Notes: generated by a model not told the origin, from the sequence alone. Numbered from the stretch's first letter, positions 17,805-29,013 are shown. The stretch: DNA of 64,000 nt from Nocardioides alkalitolerans DSM 16699 (GCF_000426525.1 NZ_AUFN01000010.1:868001-932000), one strand, 5' to 3'. Numbers and translations are program-made.

Positions 17805-17952
17805 CGTCGCAGCAGGCGGTCCGGCTCGCCGCGGCGGGAGGGATCTCCCGGAGCGGCCTACGGTTGCGGGTCAGCGCCGGACTTCGACCGGCTTTCCCCG
17901 TTGCGGGCGTGGCAGGGCGCCCGTCGGACGACGGGCGGCCTCACCCTACTCC
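17805..17952 (-). ncRNA. cobalamin riboswitch controlling the ECF/DUF4430 operon
   Basis: Read on the minus strand, a P3-like hairpin (CCCGTCG/CGACGGG) and GGGGAAAGCCGG lead to a core of GGTCGAAGTCC then TGACCCGCAACCGTAGG. These match the conserved B12 aptamer segments (GGTxxAAxTCC, then CCCGC, then AxxGTA). GCCGGACCGCCTGC at the 3' side corresponds to the B12 box. About 80 bases separate it from the start codon. Cobalamin binding would be expected to shut off the five genes downstream. The exact ends are estimates. Confidence 0.88.
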
Positions 17953-17986
17953 CGGCTCGCCCCGGGGTCACTGTCCTCGACGAGCA

Positions 17987-18027
17987 CCGGCCCGGCCCCG
18001 CCCCTCGAGGAGCGAAGACCGGGCCGG
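17987..18027 (-). terminator. GC-rich hairpin after gatB
   Basis: A perfect 9-bp stem (CCGGCCCGG at 17987-17995 with CCGGGCCGG at 18019-18027) encloses a 23-base loop, 40 bases after the gatB stop and upstream of the riboswitch. It has no T tract, as is usual in this GC range. It probably separates gatB transcription from the cobalamin operon. Confidence 0.5.
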
Positions 18028-18067
18028 GGCACCCCGTCGTACGACGCACGGCGTCGGGGCCGACGCG

Positions 18068-19579
18068 TCAGGCGAGCTTCTCGAGGATCAGCTCGCGCAC
18101 GCGACCGGCGTCGGCCTGGCCGCGCATCTCCTTCATGACCGAGCCGATGAGCGCTCCCGCGGCGGCGACCTTGCCGTCGCGGATCTTCTGGGCGACGTCG
18201 GGGTTCGCGGCGATCGCGTTGTCGACGGCCGCACCGAGCGCCCCGTCGTCGGAGACGAGCGCGAGACCGCGGGAGGCCACGATCTCCTCGGGGGTGCCCT
18301 CGCCCGCGAGGAGCCCGTCGAAGACCTGGCGCGCCATCTTGTCGTTGATGGTGCCCGCGTCGACGAGGCCCTGCACGGCGGCGACCTCGGCCGGGGTCAC
18401 GGCGAGCGCCGTGATCTCGACGCCGGCCTCGTTGGCGCGGCGGGCGAGCTCGGAGAGCCACCACTTGCGGGCCGCGGTGGGCGTCGCGCCGGCAGCGATC
18501 GTCTGCTCGACCAGGCCGAACGCGCCCGCACCGACCGTGTCGCGCATCTCGAGGTCGGAGAAGCCCCACTCGGCCTGCAGGCGGGCACGCTTCACCGTCG
18601 GGTTCTCGGGCAGCGTCGCCCGCAGCTCCTCGACCCACTCGCGCGACGGCGCGACGGGCACGAGGTCGGGCTCGGGGAAGTAGCGGTAGTCCTCCGCGTC
18701 GGACTTCTCCCGGCCCGACGTGGTGATGCCCGTGTCCTCGTGCCAGTGCCGCGTCTCCTGCAGCACCGAGCCGCCGCTGCTCAGCAGGGCCGCGTGGCGC
18801 TGCATCTCGTAGCGCACCGCGCGCTCGACCGAGCGCAGGGAGTTGACGTTCTTCGTCTCGCTGCGGGTGCCGAGGCCGCCCGCGCCCTTCGGGGCGAGCG
18901 AGAGGTTCACGTCGGCGCGGATCGAGCCCTGGTCCATGCGCGCGTCGGAGACCCCGAGCGCGATGATCAGCTCGCGCAGCTGCGCGACGTACGCCCGGGC
19001 AACGGCCGGCGCCTTCTCGCCCATGCCCGTGATGGGCTTCGTGACGATCTCGATGAGCGGGATGCCCGCGCGGTTGTAGTCGACCAGCGAGTGGTCGGCG
19101 CCGTGGATGCGACCGGTGGCGCCGCCGACGTGCAGCGACTTGCCCGTGTCCTCCTCCATGTGGGCGCGCTCGATGGCGACGCGGACGATCTCGTCCTCGC
19201 CCCCCTCGACCGGCACCGTGACGTCCATGTAGCCCTCGAAGGCGATGGGCTCGTCGTACTGGGACGTCTGGAAGTTCTTCGGCATGTCCGGGTAGAAGTA
19301 GTTCTTGCGCGCGAAGCGGCACCACTCCGCGATCTCGCAGTTGAGCGCGAGCCCGATGCGGATCGCGGCCTCGACCGCCTTCGCGTTCACCGCCGGCATC
19401 GCGCCCGGCAGGCCCAGGCAGGTCGGGCAGACCTGCGTGTTGGGCTCGGCGCCGAACTCGGTCGGGCAGCCGCAGAACATCTTCGTCAGGGTGCTCAGCT
19501 CGACGTGCACCTCGAGGCCCATGGCGGGGTCGAAGCTCTCGAGCGCCTCCTCGAAGGTCTTCAGCTCGGTCGTGCTCAT
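18068..19579 (-). CDS. gatB: Asp-tRNA(Asn)/Glu-tRNA(Gln) amidotransferase subunit B
   Basis: ATG 19579 overlaps the gatA stop (ATGA). At 503 residues it has the normal GatB length. It contains [19 protein letters not shown] and CPTCLGLPG (zinc Cys), the kinase-like core with [20 protein letters not shown], and a C-terminal YqeY-like tail domain ([14 protein letters not shown], ending LILEKLA). With GatA and GatC it converts misacylated Glu-tRNA(Gln) and/or Asp-tRNA(Asn) to the amide form. Confidence 0.97.
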   Translation of the reverse strand: MSTTELKTFEEALESFDPAMGLEVHVELSTLTKMFCGCPTEFGAEPNTQVCPTCLGLPGAMPAVNAKAVEAAIRIGLALNCEIAEWCRFARKNYFYPDMPKNFQTSQYDEPIAFEGYMDVTVPVEGGEDEIVRVAIERAHMEEDTGKSLHVGGATGRIHGADHSLVDYNRAGIPLIEIVTKPITGMGEKAPAVARAYVAQLRELIIALGVSDARMDQGSIRADVNLSLAPKGAGGLGTRSETKNVNSLRSVERAVRYEMQRHAALLSSGGSVLQETRHWHEDTGITTSGREKSDAEDYRYFPEPDLVPVAPSREWVEELRATLPENPTVKRARLQAEWGFSDLEMRDTVGAGAFGLVEQTIAAGATPTAARKWWLSELARRANEAGVEITALAVTPAEVAAVQGLVDAGTINDKMARQVFDGLLAGEGTPEEIVASRGLALVSDDGALGAAVDNAIAANPDVAQKIRDGKVAAAGALIGSVMKEMRGQADAGRVRELILEKLA

Positions 19580-21111
19580 CGGGCCGCTCCGTCCAGCTCG
19601 GGCGCCTGCGTCAGCAGCGCGCCACCCCACTTCTCCTCCAGCAGCGCCTCGAGCGCCGCACCCACCCGGTAGACGCGGTCGTCGGCGAGCGCCGGTGCCA
19701 GCACCTGGAAGCCGACCGGCAGGCCGTCCTCGTCGGCGAGGCCCGCGGGCACCGAGATGCCCGGCACGCCCGCCAGGTTGGCCGGGATGGTGGCGAGGTC
19801 GTTGAGGTACATCGCCAGCGGGTCGTCGAGCTTCTCGCCCAGGCGGAACGCCGTCGTCGGCGCCGTCGGGCTGACGAGCACGTCGACCTTCTCGTACGCC
19901 GCGGCGAAGTCGCGGCTGATCAGCGTGCGTACCTTCTGGGCCTGGCCGTAGTAGGCGTCGTAGTAGCCGCTCGAGAGCGCGTAGGTGCCGATGATGATGC
20001 GGCGCTTCACCTCGTCGCCGAAGCCGACGTCGCGGGACGCGCGCATGACCTGCTCGGCGCTGGGGGCGTCGACGCCCTCGGGCAGGACGCGGAGGCCGTA
20101 GCGCATCGCGTCGAACTTCGCGAGGTTGCTCGACGCCTCCGCCGGGAGGATCAGGTAGTAGGCCGCCATCGCGTGCACGAAGCTCGGGCACGACACCTCG
20201 ACGACCTCGGCCCCGGCCTGCTCGAGCAGCGCCACCGACTCGGCGAACCGGGTCATGACGCCGGGCTGCCAGCCGTCGCCGGCCAGCTCGCTGATGATGC
20301 CGACCTTGAGACCGGTCAGGTCGCCGGTCGCGCCCTGGCGGGCGGCCTCGACGAGCCCGCCGACGGGACGGTCGATGCTCGTCGAGTCGAGCGGGTCGTG
20401 CCCGCCGACGAGCTCGTGCAGCAGGGCGGAGTCGAGCACCGTGCGGGTGACCGGGCCGACCTGGTCGAGCGAGTTGGCGAGGGCCACGAGGCCGTAGCGC
20501 GAGACCCCGCCGTACGTCGGCTTCACGCCCACGGTGCCGGTCACGGCGCCGGGCTGGCGGATCGAGCCGCCGGTGTCGGTGCCGAGCGCGAGCGGCGCCT
20601 GGAAGGACGCGACCGCGGCCGCGGAACCGCCGCCGGAGCCGCCGGGGATCCGGTCGAGGTCCCACGGGTTGCGCGTCGGGCCGTAGGCCGAGTGCTCCGT
20701 CGAGGAGCCCATGGCGAACTCGTCCATGTTGGTCTTGCCGAGGATCGGGAGGCCGGCGGCCTTGACCCGGGCGACGACCGTCGCGTCGTACGGCGGCACC
20801 CAGCCCTCGAGGATCTTGGAGCCGCACGTGGTGGGCAGGCCCGTCGTCGTCAGCACGTCCTTCACCGCGATCGGGACGCCGTCGAGCGCGTGGGCGACCC
20901 GGCCGGCCGCGCGCCGCTCGTCGGAGGCCGCCGCCTGGGCGAGCGCGCCCTCCGCGTCGACGTGGAGGAAGGCGTGGATGCCGGCGTCGGCCGTGCCGTC
21001 GACGGCGGCGATCCGGTCGAGGTGGGCCTGCGTGAGCTCGACCGAGGTGACCTCGCCGGTGGCGAGGGCGTCGACGAGCTGGGCCGCGGTGCGGCGGGTC
21101 AGGTCGCTCAC
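19576..21111 (-). CDS. gatA: Asp-tRNA(Asn)/Glu-tRNA(Gln) amidotransferase subunit A
   Basis: GTG 21111 overlaps the gatC stop. The 511-residue protein is an amidase-signature enzyme with the triad Lys84 (GVPIAVKD), cis-Ser159 ([12 protein letters not shown]) and nucleophile Ser183 ([11 protein letters not shown]). It releases ammonia from glutamine for GatB. The length is slightly above the usual 480-490, mainly at the C-terminus. Confidence 0.97.
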   Translation of the reverse strand: MSDLTRRTAAQLVDALATGEVTSVELTQAHLDRIAAVDGTADAGIHAFLHVDAEGALAQAAASDERRAAGRVAHALDGVPIAVKDVLTTTGLPTTCGSKILEGWVPPYDATVVARVKAAGLPILGKTNMDEFAMGSSTEHSAYGPTRNPWDLDRIPGGSGGGSAAAVASFQAPLALGTDTGGSIRQPGAVTGTVGVKPTYGGVSRYGLVALANSLDQVGPVTRTVLDSALLHELVGGHDPLDSTSIDRPVGGLVEAARQGATGDLTGLKVGIISELAGDGWQPGVMTRFAESVALLEQAGAEVVEVSCPSFVHAMAAYYLILPAEASSNLAKFDAMRYGLRVLPEGVDAPSAEQVMRASRDVGFGDEVKRRIIIGTYALSSGYYDAYYGQAQKVRTLISRDFAAAYEKVDVLVSPTAPTTAFRLGEKLDDPLAMYLNDLATIPANLAGVPGISVPAGLADEDGLPVGFQVLAPALADDRVYRVGAALEALLEEKWGGALLTQAPELDGAAR

Positions 21112-21416
21112 TGCTCGTCCCCCAGGATGCGCGGGACGCTGAAGCGCTGCTCCTCGACGGCCGGGGCGCCCGACAGCGCCTCCTCGGCCGTCAGCCCGGG
21201 CCGGACGACGTCGTCGCGGAAGACGTTCGTCATCGGGATCGGGTGGGACGTCGGCGGCACGTCGTCACCCGCCACGGCGGTGATGGAGGCGACGGACTCG
21301 AGGATCACCGAGAGCTGGGGAGCCAGGTGGTCGAGCTCGGCGTCGGACAGGTCGATGCGGGCGAGCTCGGCCAGGTGGGCCACCTCGTCGCGTGAGATCT
21401 CGGCGCGTGCGGGCAT
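21108..21416 (-). CDS. gatC: Asp-tRNA(Asn)/Glu-tRNA(Gln) amidotransferase subunit C
   Basis: I chose ATG 21416 (102 residues, [20 protein letters not shown]) because it gives the normal GatC length; ATG 21425 is a possible alternative. GatC is the small stabilising belt around GatA and GatB. Family features are the N-terminal helix [19 protein letters not shown] and a C-terminal VPRIL. It is the first gene of gatCAB and overlaps gatA. Confidence 0.93.
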   Translation of the reverse strand: MPARAEISRDEVAHLAELARIDLSDAELDHLAPQLSVILESVASITAVAGDDVPPTSHPIPMTNVFRDDVVRPGLTAEEALSGAPAVEEQRFSVPRILGDEQ

Positions 21417-21625
21417 GGGCTCCATCCTAGGGACGAACGACGACATCGGCGGCGTCGGGACCGTGCGAGGGCCGACAGTGGGTCGGGCTGCGGGGCACGG
21501 GCGACGTAGTGCGTTCGATCGGTGTCACCGGGTGGCACCGATCGCACACGCTCCGCCCGGGCCCCGGGCGGGCCCGTCCGCGGGTGGACGATCCGACGCA
21601 CCGGGTACGACGGAAGTCCCACCTG

Positions 21626-21721
21626 GGTGGGTCTCGAGACGCTCGCTGCGCTCGCTCCTCGACCACCGGGCCGTGGACCGTGGGTCTCGAGACGCTCGCT
21701 GCGCTCGCTCCTCGACCACCG
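21626..21721. repeat. two identical head-to-tail hairpin repeats between gatC and ligA
   Basis: Copies at 21626-21667 and 21680-21721 both read GTGGGTCTCGAGACGCTCGC and on to CTCGCTCCTCGACCACCG, with 12 unique bases between them. The second copy ends only about seven bases from the ligA stop. They belong to the same family as 3363-3430 and 5100-5371, with a GCTCGCTGCGCTCGC core. Nothing else is recognisable in the 21417-21727 gap. Confidence 0.85.
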
Positions 21722-21727
21722 AGCCGC

Positions 21728-24001
<2,274 letters not shown>

Positions 24002-24003
24002 TC

Positions 24004-25227
24004 ATGGCCTCCTCCGACGCTGCCGTCCCCTCCGTCGACACTCCGGTCGCCCCCTCGGTCGCCCTGGGCCCCGCCCTCCGTGCCTACGGCGCCCGCCTCC
24101 ACGCCGCGGAGGACGTCGCGGACCACCACCACGTGCTCTCGCCGCTGGGCGTGTGGTTGCTGGTGGCGCTGGCCGGCTCCGCCGCGCGGGAGGACGCGAC
24201 CCGGGCCGCCGTCGGCGAGGTGCTCGGGCTCGACGTCGACACGGCCGCCGCGACGGCTCGGCGCCTGCTCGCCGAGCCCCACCCCGACGTCGCCGCCGCC
24301 ACGGCTGCCTGGAGCGAGGCGGCCACGACCGACGCCGCCGACCCCGCGAGGCTCGCCGCCTGGCGCGAGGCGCTCCCGGCCGCGACCGCGACGGGTCCGA
24401 TCCCCTCGCAGGCCGACCTCGACGCCTGGACCCGCGAGCACACCCTGGGACTCATCGACGCCTTCCCGGCCGACGTGCCGCCGGACACCACCCTGATGCT
24501 CGCGACCGCCCTCGCGACCCGGATCTCGTGGCGCGAGCCCTTCACCGAGGTGCCCGCCGACCGCCTCGGCGGGGCGTGGCGCGTCCCCCACGCCCTCCTC
24601 TCCCCCGCCGCGCACGCCGTGCGCGTGGTCGACGTGGCCGGTGGGCGGTACGTCGTCCACACCGCCACGAGCGCGGGCGGCCTGGCGGTCCTCAGCGTCC
24701 TGCCCGCCGGGGGCACCGACGCGGGCACCGCGCTCGACGCCGCCTACGCCGTCGCCACGGACGCCGACGACATCACATCGGTCCCCCTCGTCGACCTCCC
24801 GCTCGGGCCGGGTCCGTGGGGCGAGGTCACGGAGCTCGAGCGCCCGACGGGAGAGCCCGTCGAGGCGGGTACGGCGCTCCTGCCGCCCTGGTCGGCCGAC
24901 ACCCTCCTCGGTCTCACCGAGGTGCCCGGCATCGGTGTCGGCACCGCCGGCCGGGCCCTGGCCGACGTCTTCCCGACCACCGCGCGCAACGGCACCGCCG
25001 CCCTGCAGCGCTGCGTCGCGTCGTACTCGGCCACCGGCTTCGAGGCCGCGGCGGTGACCGCGATGATGCGTGCCGGTTCCTTCCGGCCGCAGGGCACGCA
25101 GACCGTGCGGCGCCTCTCCGCCACGTTCGACCGGCCGTACGCCGTGGTGGCCGTGGTGCGCGGGGACCACGCGGGCCCCTGGCGCGACGTGCCCGTCTTC
25201 TCGGGCTGGGTGGCGCCCACCACGTGA
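24004..25227 (+). CDS. serpin-like serine protease inhibitor
   Basis: ATG 24004 gives a 407-residue protein with serpin landmarks. These are HHHVLSPLGVWLLVALAGSA (helix B SPxxxxxxL region), LATALATRISWREPF (strand 3A region), SATGFEAAAVTAMM where the reactive-centre hinge and loop belong, and FDRPYAVVAVVRG with PVFSGWV (serpin signature). There is no signal peptide, so it would act in the cytosol. The hinge lacks a perfect small-residue run, so inhibitory activity is uncertain. It is divergent from ligA; no cognate protease is visible. Confidence 0.72.
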   Translation: MASSDAAVPSVDTPVAPSVALGPALRAYGARLHAAEDVADHHHVLSPLGVWLLVALAGSAAREDATRAAVGEVLGLDVDTAAATARRLLAEPHPDVAAATAAWSEAATTDAADPARLAAWREALPAATATGPIPSQADLDAWTREHTLGLIDAFPADVPPDTTLMLATALATRISWREPFTEVPADRLGGAWRVPHALLSPAAHAVRVVDVAGGRYVVHTATSAGGLAVLSVLPAGGTDAGTALDAAYAVATDADDITSVPLVDLPLGPGPWGEVTELERPTGEPVEAGTALLPPWSADTLLGLTEVPGIGVGTAGRALADVFPTTARNGTAALQRCVASYSATGFEAAAVTAMMRAGSFRPQGTQTVRRLSATFDRPYAVVAVVRGDHAGPWRDVPVFSGWVAPTT

Positions 25228-25268
25228 CGGGGCGGCATGAACCGGCGCGCTGCGTTGTTGGGGCGGAC

Positions 25269-26288
25269 GTGAAGAAGATCGGGTTCCTGTCCTTCGGCCA
25301 CTGGACGCCGTCACCGCACTCGCAGACGCGGTCGGCGGCCGACACGTTGCTCCAGTCGATCGAGCTCGCCGAGGCGGCGGAGGAGCTGGGCGTCGACGGC
25401 GCCTACTTCCGGGTGCACCACTTCGCCCGGCAGCTCGCGTCGCCGTTCCCGCTGCTGGCCGCCGTGGGTGCGCGCACGAGCCGCATCGAGATCGGCACGG
25501 GCGTCATCGACATGCGCTACGAGAACCCGCTCTACATGGCGGAGGACGCCGGCTCCGCCGACCTCATCTCCGGCGGGCGGCTGCAGCTCGGCATCAGTCG
25601 GGGATCACCGGAGCAGGTGATCGACGGCTACCGCTACTTCGGCTACGACCCGGGCGAGGAGAACGACCACGCCGCGATGGCGCGCCGCCACACCGAGGTG
25701 TTCCTCGGGGTGCTGAGCGGTGAGGGCTTCGCCCAGCCGAACCCGCGGCCGATGTTCCCCAACCCGCCGGGCCTGCTGCGCATCGAGCCGCACTCCCCGG
25801 GCCTGCGCGAGCGGATCTGGTGGGGCGCCGGGTCGCGCGCCACCGCCGAGTGGGCCGGCGAGCAGGGCATGAACCTGATGAGCAGCACGCTGCTGACCGA
25901 GGACACCGGCGTGCCGTTCCACCAGCTGCAGGCCGAGCAGATCGCGCTGTTCCACAAGGCGTGGGAGTCCGCCGGCCACGCCGGCACGCCGCGCACCTCG
26001 GTGAGCCGCAGCATCTTCCCGCTCGTGAACGACCAGGACCGCGCGTTCTTCGGCCAGGAGGGGCGCGGCGAGGACCAGGTCGGCTACATCGACGGCGGCA
26101 AGGCGCGCTTCGGCAAGACGTACGCCGGGGAGCCCGACCGGCTCGTCGAGGAGCTCGCCGCCGACGAGGCGGTCGCGGCGGCCGACACCCTCCTGCTCAC
26201 CATCCCGAACCAGCTGGGCGTGGAGTACAACGCGCACGTGCTCGAGTCCGTGATGACCCACCTCGCCCCGGCGCTCGGCTGGCGCTGA
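25269..26288 (+). CDS. LLM-class flavin-dependent oxidoreductase
   Basis: GTG 25269 starts a 339-residue luciferase-like monooxygenase-family protein (VKKIGFLSFGHW). Family features are GVDGAYFRVHHFARQLASP, TSRIEIGTGVIDMRYENPLY and GGRLQLGISRGSPEQV. These proteins use FMN or F420. The conserved His-His (RVHHFA) and the IGTGV strand fit the bacterial FMN type, but I cannot decide the cofactor. It lies 41 bp after the serpin gene and may be cotranscribed with it. Confidence 0.88.
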   Translation: MKKIGFLSFGHWTPSPHSQTRSAADTLLQSIELAEAAEELGVDGAYFRVHHFARQLASPFPLLAAVGARTSRIEIGTGVIDMRYENPLYMAEDAGSADLISGGRLQLGISRGSPEQVIDGYRYFGYDPGEENDHAAMARRHTEVFLGVLSGEGFAQPNPRPMFPNPPGLLRIEPHSPGLRERIWWGAGSRATAEWAGEQGMNLMSSTLLTEDTGVPFHQLQAEQIALFHKAWESAGHAGTPRTSVSRSIFPLVNDQDRAFFGQEGRGEDQVGYIDGGKARFGKTYAGEPDRLVEELAADEAVAAADTLLLTIPNQLGVEYNAHVLESVMTHLAPALGWR

Positions 26289-26354
26289 GGGCGAGCCGCA
26301 CGGTCACGGCCTGCCGTCGGGGTGGGGCGGTTGAAGGCTGCATCGACTCGGTGC

Positions 26355-26406
26355 GCGAAACTGGTGCTCTGCGCTCTGAGTTCAGGGTGCAGAGCACCAG
26401 TTTCGC
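26355..26406 (+). terminator. perfect 18-bp hairpin after the oxidoreductase gene
   Basis: GCGAAACTGGTGCTCTGC (26355-26372) is followed 16 bases later by its exact reverse complement (26389-26406). A second palindrome, GCCGCTCGAGCGGC, abuts it at 26406-26419. Position 67 bases past the stop at 26288 suits a terminator. The long perfect AT-containing stem also looks like a repeat element. Confidence 0.55.
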
Positions 26407-26470
26407 CGCTCGAGCGGCGAAACTGCCGCCGCCAGCCGGCCACCGTGACCCGCGCCTCACCGAGAAACCT

Positions 26471-26492
26471 GATGAAACGACTTGGTTTCATC
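26471..26492. promoter_or_regulatory. operator-like palindrome 1 upstream of tetR
   Basis: GATGAAAC (26471-26478) and GTTTCATC (26485-26492) are perfect 8-bp arms around a 6-base spacer. The GAAAC/GTTTC half-sites are shared with the palindrome at 26518, so both are likely bound by the TetR protein encoded at 26558. Confidence 0.65.
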
Positions 26493-26517
26493 GGGGAGAG
26501 GGCGTACCTTTCTCGAC

Positions 26518-26538
26518 GGAACGAAACTGTTTCGTTCC
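26518..26538. promoter_or_regulatory. operator-like palindrome 2 upstream of tetR
   Basis: GGAACGAAAC and GTTTCGTTCC are perfect 10-bp arms around a single central T, ending 19 bases before the tetR start codon. The size and position are typical of a TetR self-regulatory operator. Confidence 0.75.
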
Positions 26539-26557
26539 ATCGCTTGACAGGACCACG

Positions 26558-27169
26558 ATGACTCCCCCGCCCAGCACTGCCACTCGCCCCCGGGTCGAGG
26601 GCGACCGTGAGCAGCAGCTGCTCGACGCCACCCTCGCCGTGCTGGCGGAGGTCGGCTACGACCGGCTCACGATGGACGCGGTGGCCACGGCGGCCAAGGC
26701 CTCGAAGGCCACGCTCTACCGGCGCTGGACGAACAAGGCCGAGCTCGTCGTCGACGCGCTCGGGTCCCTGAAGGAGCCGCCGGCCGACGCCGTGGACACC
26801 GGCACGCTGCGCGGCGACCTGATCGCCACGTTCTGCGGCACCGGCGGGATGGTCGAGCCCGAGACCCTCGCCAGCTTCACCAGCGTCATGACCGCGATCA
26901 CGACCGACCCCGAGTTCGCGGCCGTGTTCCGCGAGCGCGTGCTCGGCCCGAAGCTCGCCGTCGCGCACCAGATCTACGTGCGCGCCAAGGCGCGCGGCGA
27001 GATCCGCGCGGACCTGGACCTCGACCTGCTCGAGCCCGCCCTCCCGGGCATCGTGCTCCACCGCGCCTGCGTGCTGGGCGACCTCCCGACCCCCGACCTG
27101 ATCACTCGCGTGATCGACGAGATCATCCTGCCGGCCGCAACGAGGCCCCCGGCAGGGCCCACGACCTGA
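26558..27169 (+). CDS. TetR/AcrR family transcriptional regulator
   Basis: ATG 26558 follows AGGACC. The 203-residue protein has a TetR DNA-binding domain (about 17-63): LLDATLAVLAEVGYDRLTMD, AKASKATLYRRWTNKAELV. The C-terminal ligand-binding domain resembles TetR_C_11 (about residues 85-195, LASFTSVMTAI). It probably represses itself through the two palindromes upstream and also the DHA2 pump at 27328, 158 bp downstream in the same direction. The inducing ligand is unknown. Confidence 0.9.
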   Translation: MTPPPSTATRPRVEGDREQQLLDATLAVLAEVGYDRLTMDAVATAAKASKATLYRRWTNKAELVVDALGSLKEPPADAVDTGTLRGDLIATFCGTGGMVEPETLASFTSVMTAITTDPEFAAVFRERVLGPKLAVAHQIYVRAKARGEIRADLDLDLLEPALPGIVLHRACVLGDLPTPDLITRVIDEIILPAATRPPAGPTT

Positions 27170-27327
27170 CGCCCCGCGGCTCCCCGCCGTACGGACGTCA
27201 CGCCCCGCTCCACCCCGCAACTCTCCTCTCCCCACCGAGCCACCGCACGACGCGGCGCGCTCCCTCCTGCTCGGCCGCGGGCGCCGTACGGCGTGCCTCG
27301 TCCCTTCACGACCCGAAGGACCACCCC

Positions 27328-29013
27328 ATGACCGACCTGTCCCAGGCGGGCTCCGCCCCGGCGCCGGACGCGGGCAAGCCCGACCCGTCCGCCGGCACGA
27401 ACGCCTCCTCCACCCCCGAGAAGGACGGCCGTCCCATGCGCCTCGGGTGGGCACTCGTGCTCATCTCCGTCGCCCAGCTGATGGTCGTGCTCGACGCGAC
27501 CATCGCGAACATCGCGCTGCCCTACATCGGCGCCGACCTCTCCATCAGCTCCGCGAACCTGTCGTGGATCGTCACCGGCTACGCCCTCGCGTTCGGTGGC
27601 CTCCTGCTCCTCGGCGGCCGCCTCGGTGACCTGCTCGGTCGACGCCGCGTCTTCATGATCGGCCTGGTCGTCTTCGCGGTCGCGTCGCTGCTCGGCGGCC
27701 TCGCCACCAACGAGGGCCTGCTCCTCGGCGCCCGCGGCCTCCAGGGTCTCGGCGCGGCGCTGGCGTCCCCCGCGGCCCTCGCGCTCATCACGACGACGTT
27801 CCCGGCCGGCCCGGCGCGCAACCGCGCGTTCGCGGTGTACGCCGCCATGTCCGGCATCGGGGCGGCCTTCGGCCTCATCCTCGGCGGCTGGCTGACGGGC
27901 CTCGACTCGTTCGCGGGCCTCGACGTCCAGGGCTGGCGCCTGACGTTCCTCATCAACGTGCCGATCGGCATCGTCGCCGCCGTGCTCGCGCCGCGGTTCC
28001 TGCCCGAGTCGGAGCGCAACACGGGCCGTCTCGACGTGCCCGGCGCCGTCACCGGCACGCTCGGCCTGCTCGCGCTGGTGTTCGGCCTGACCCGCGCCGG
28101 CGAGGAGGCGCACGGCTGGGGCGACCCGTGGACCCTGGCGTCCCTCGGCGCCGGTGTCGCGCTGCTCGTGTCGTTCGCCGTCATCGAGTCGCGCGTGACC
28201 GACCCGCTGCTCCCGATCCGCATCTTCGCGAACCGCACCCGGGCCGCCAGCTTCGTGGCCATGATGATCGTGCCGGCCGCCATGTTCGCGATGTTCTTCT
28301 TCCTCAGCCTCTACATCCAGAACATCGCGGGCTACGAGCCCCTGCACACCGGCTTCGCGTTCCTGCCGTTCTCCTTCGGTGTCGTTGGCGGCGCCGCGCT
28401 CTCGTCGAACCTGGTCAACCGGATCGACCCGCGCTTCGTCGCGGGCGTCGGCACCCTGCTGGCCGCCGTCGCCCTCTTCGGGTTCTCGCGGCTGCCGTCG
28501 GACTTCGCCGCGGCCGACGTCGTCTCGTCGCTCGCCGCCGGCGACCCGATCGTCGACCTCAACTACTGGGGCGCGGTCTTCCCGTTCCTGCTGCTGATGT
28601 CGTTCGGCATGGGCCTCGTGTTCGTCCCGCTGACGCTGACCGCCGTGCACCACGTGCGGGCCGAGGACTCCGGCATCGGCTCGGGCGTGCTCAACACGAT
28701 GCAGCAGGTCGGCGGCGCCCTCGGGCTCGCCGCTCTCAGCACGGTCGCGAGCCACGTGGCCAGCACCCGGGCCGACGAGCTCGCCCCGCAGGTCGGGCAG
28801 GCCGTCACCGGCGCGGGCCTCCCGGCCGACCAGGCCGGCGGCCTCGTCGAGACCGCGACCTACCTGGGCTCCTTCGCCGAGGGCGGCACCACCGCGTTCC
28901 TCGTCGGCGCCGGGATGATCCTGCTCGGCTCCGCGGTGGTCTGGGCCTTCCTCGACGTCAAGCACGAGGAGCTCGCCACCGACGGACCTGACGCCCCGGT
29001 GCACATGGGCTGA
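27328..29013 (+). CDS. DHA2-family MFS drug/proton antiporter (14 membrane segments)
   Basis: ATG 27328 follows GAAGGA. The 561-residue protein has a hydrophilic N-terminus of about 35 residues, then about 14 membrane segments. It carries motif A-like GGRLGDLLGRRR after TM2 and the antiporter motif C region GIGAAFGLILGGW, plus LMVVLDATIANIALPYI, characteristic of EmrB/QacA exporters. The substrate is not readable. Its expression is probably controlled by the adjacent TetR protein. Confidence 0.92.
   Translation: MTDLSQAGSAPAPDAGKPDPSAGTNASSTPEKDGRPMRLGWALVLISVAQLMVVLDATIANIALPYIGADLSISSANLSWIVTGYALAFGGLLLLGGRLGDLLGRRRVFMIGLVVFAVASLLGGLATNEGLLLGARGLQGLGAALASPAALALITTTFPAGPARNRAFAVYAAMSGIGAAFGLILGGWLTGLDSFAGLDVQGWRLTFLINVPIGIVAAVLAPRFLPESERNTGRLDVPGAVTGTLGLLALVFGLTRAGEEAHGWGDPWTLASLGAGVALLVSFAVIESRVTDPLLPIRIFANRTRAASFVAMMIVPAAMFAMFFFLSLYIQNIAGYEPLHTGFAFLPFSFGVVGGAALSSNLVNRIDPRFVAGVGTLLAAVALFGFSRLPSDFAAADVVSSLAAGDPIVDLNYWGAVFPFLLLMSFGMGLVFVPLTLTAVHHVRAEDSGIGSGVLNTMQQVGGALGLAALSTVASHVASTRADELAPQVGQAVTGAGLPADQAGGLVETATYLGSFAEGGTTAFLVGAGMILLGSAVVWAFLDVKHEELATDGPDAPVHMG

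Noticed and set aside
26544..26549. TTGACA as a -35 box
   Set aside because: It lies only nine bases before the tetR start codon, too close to serve as a -35 for this gene.
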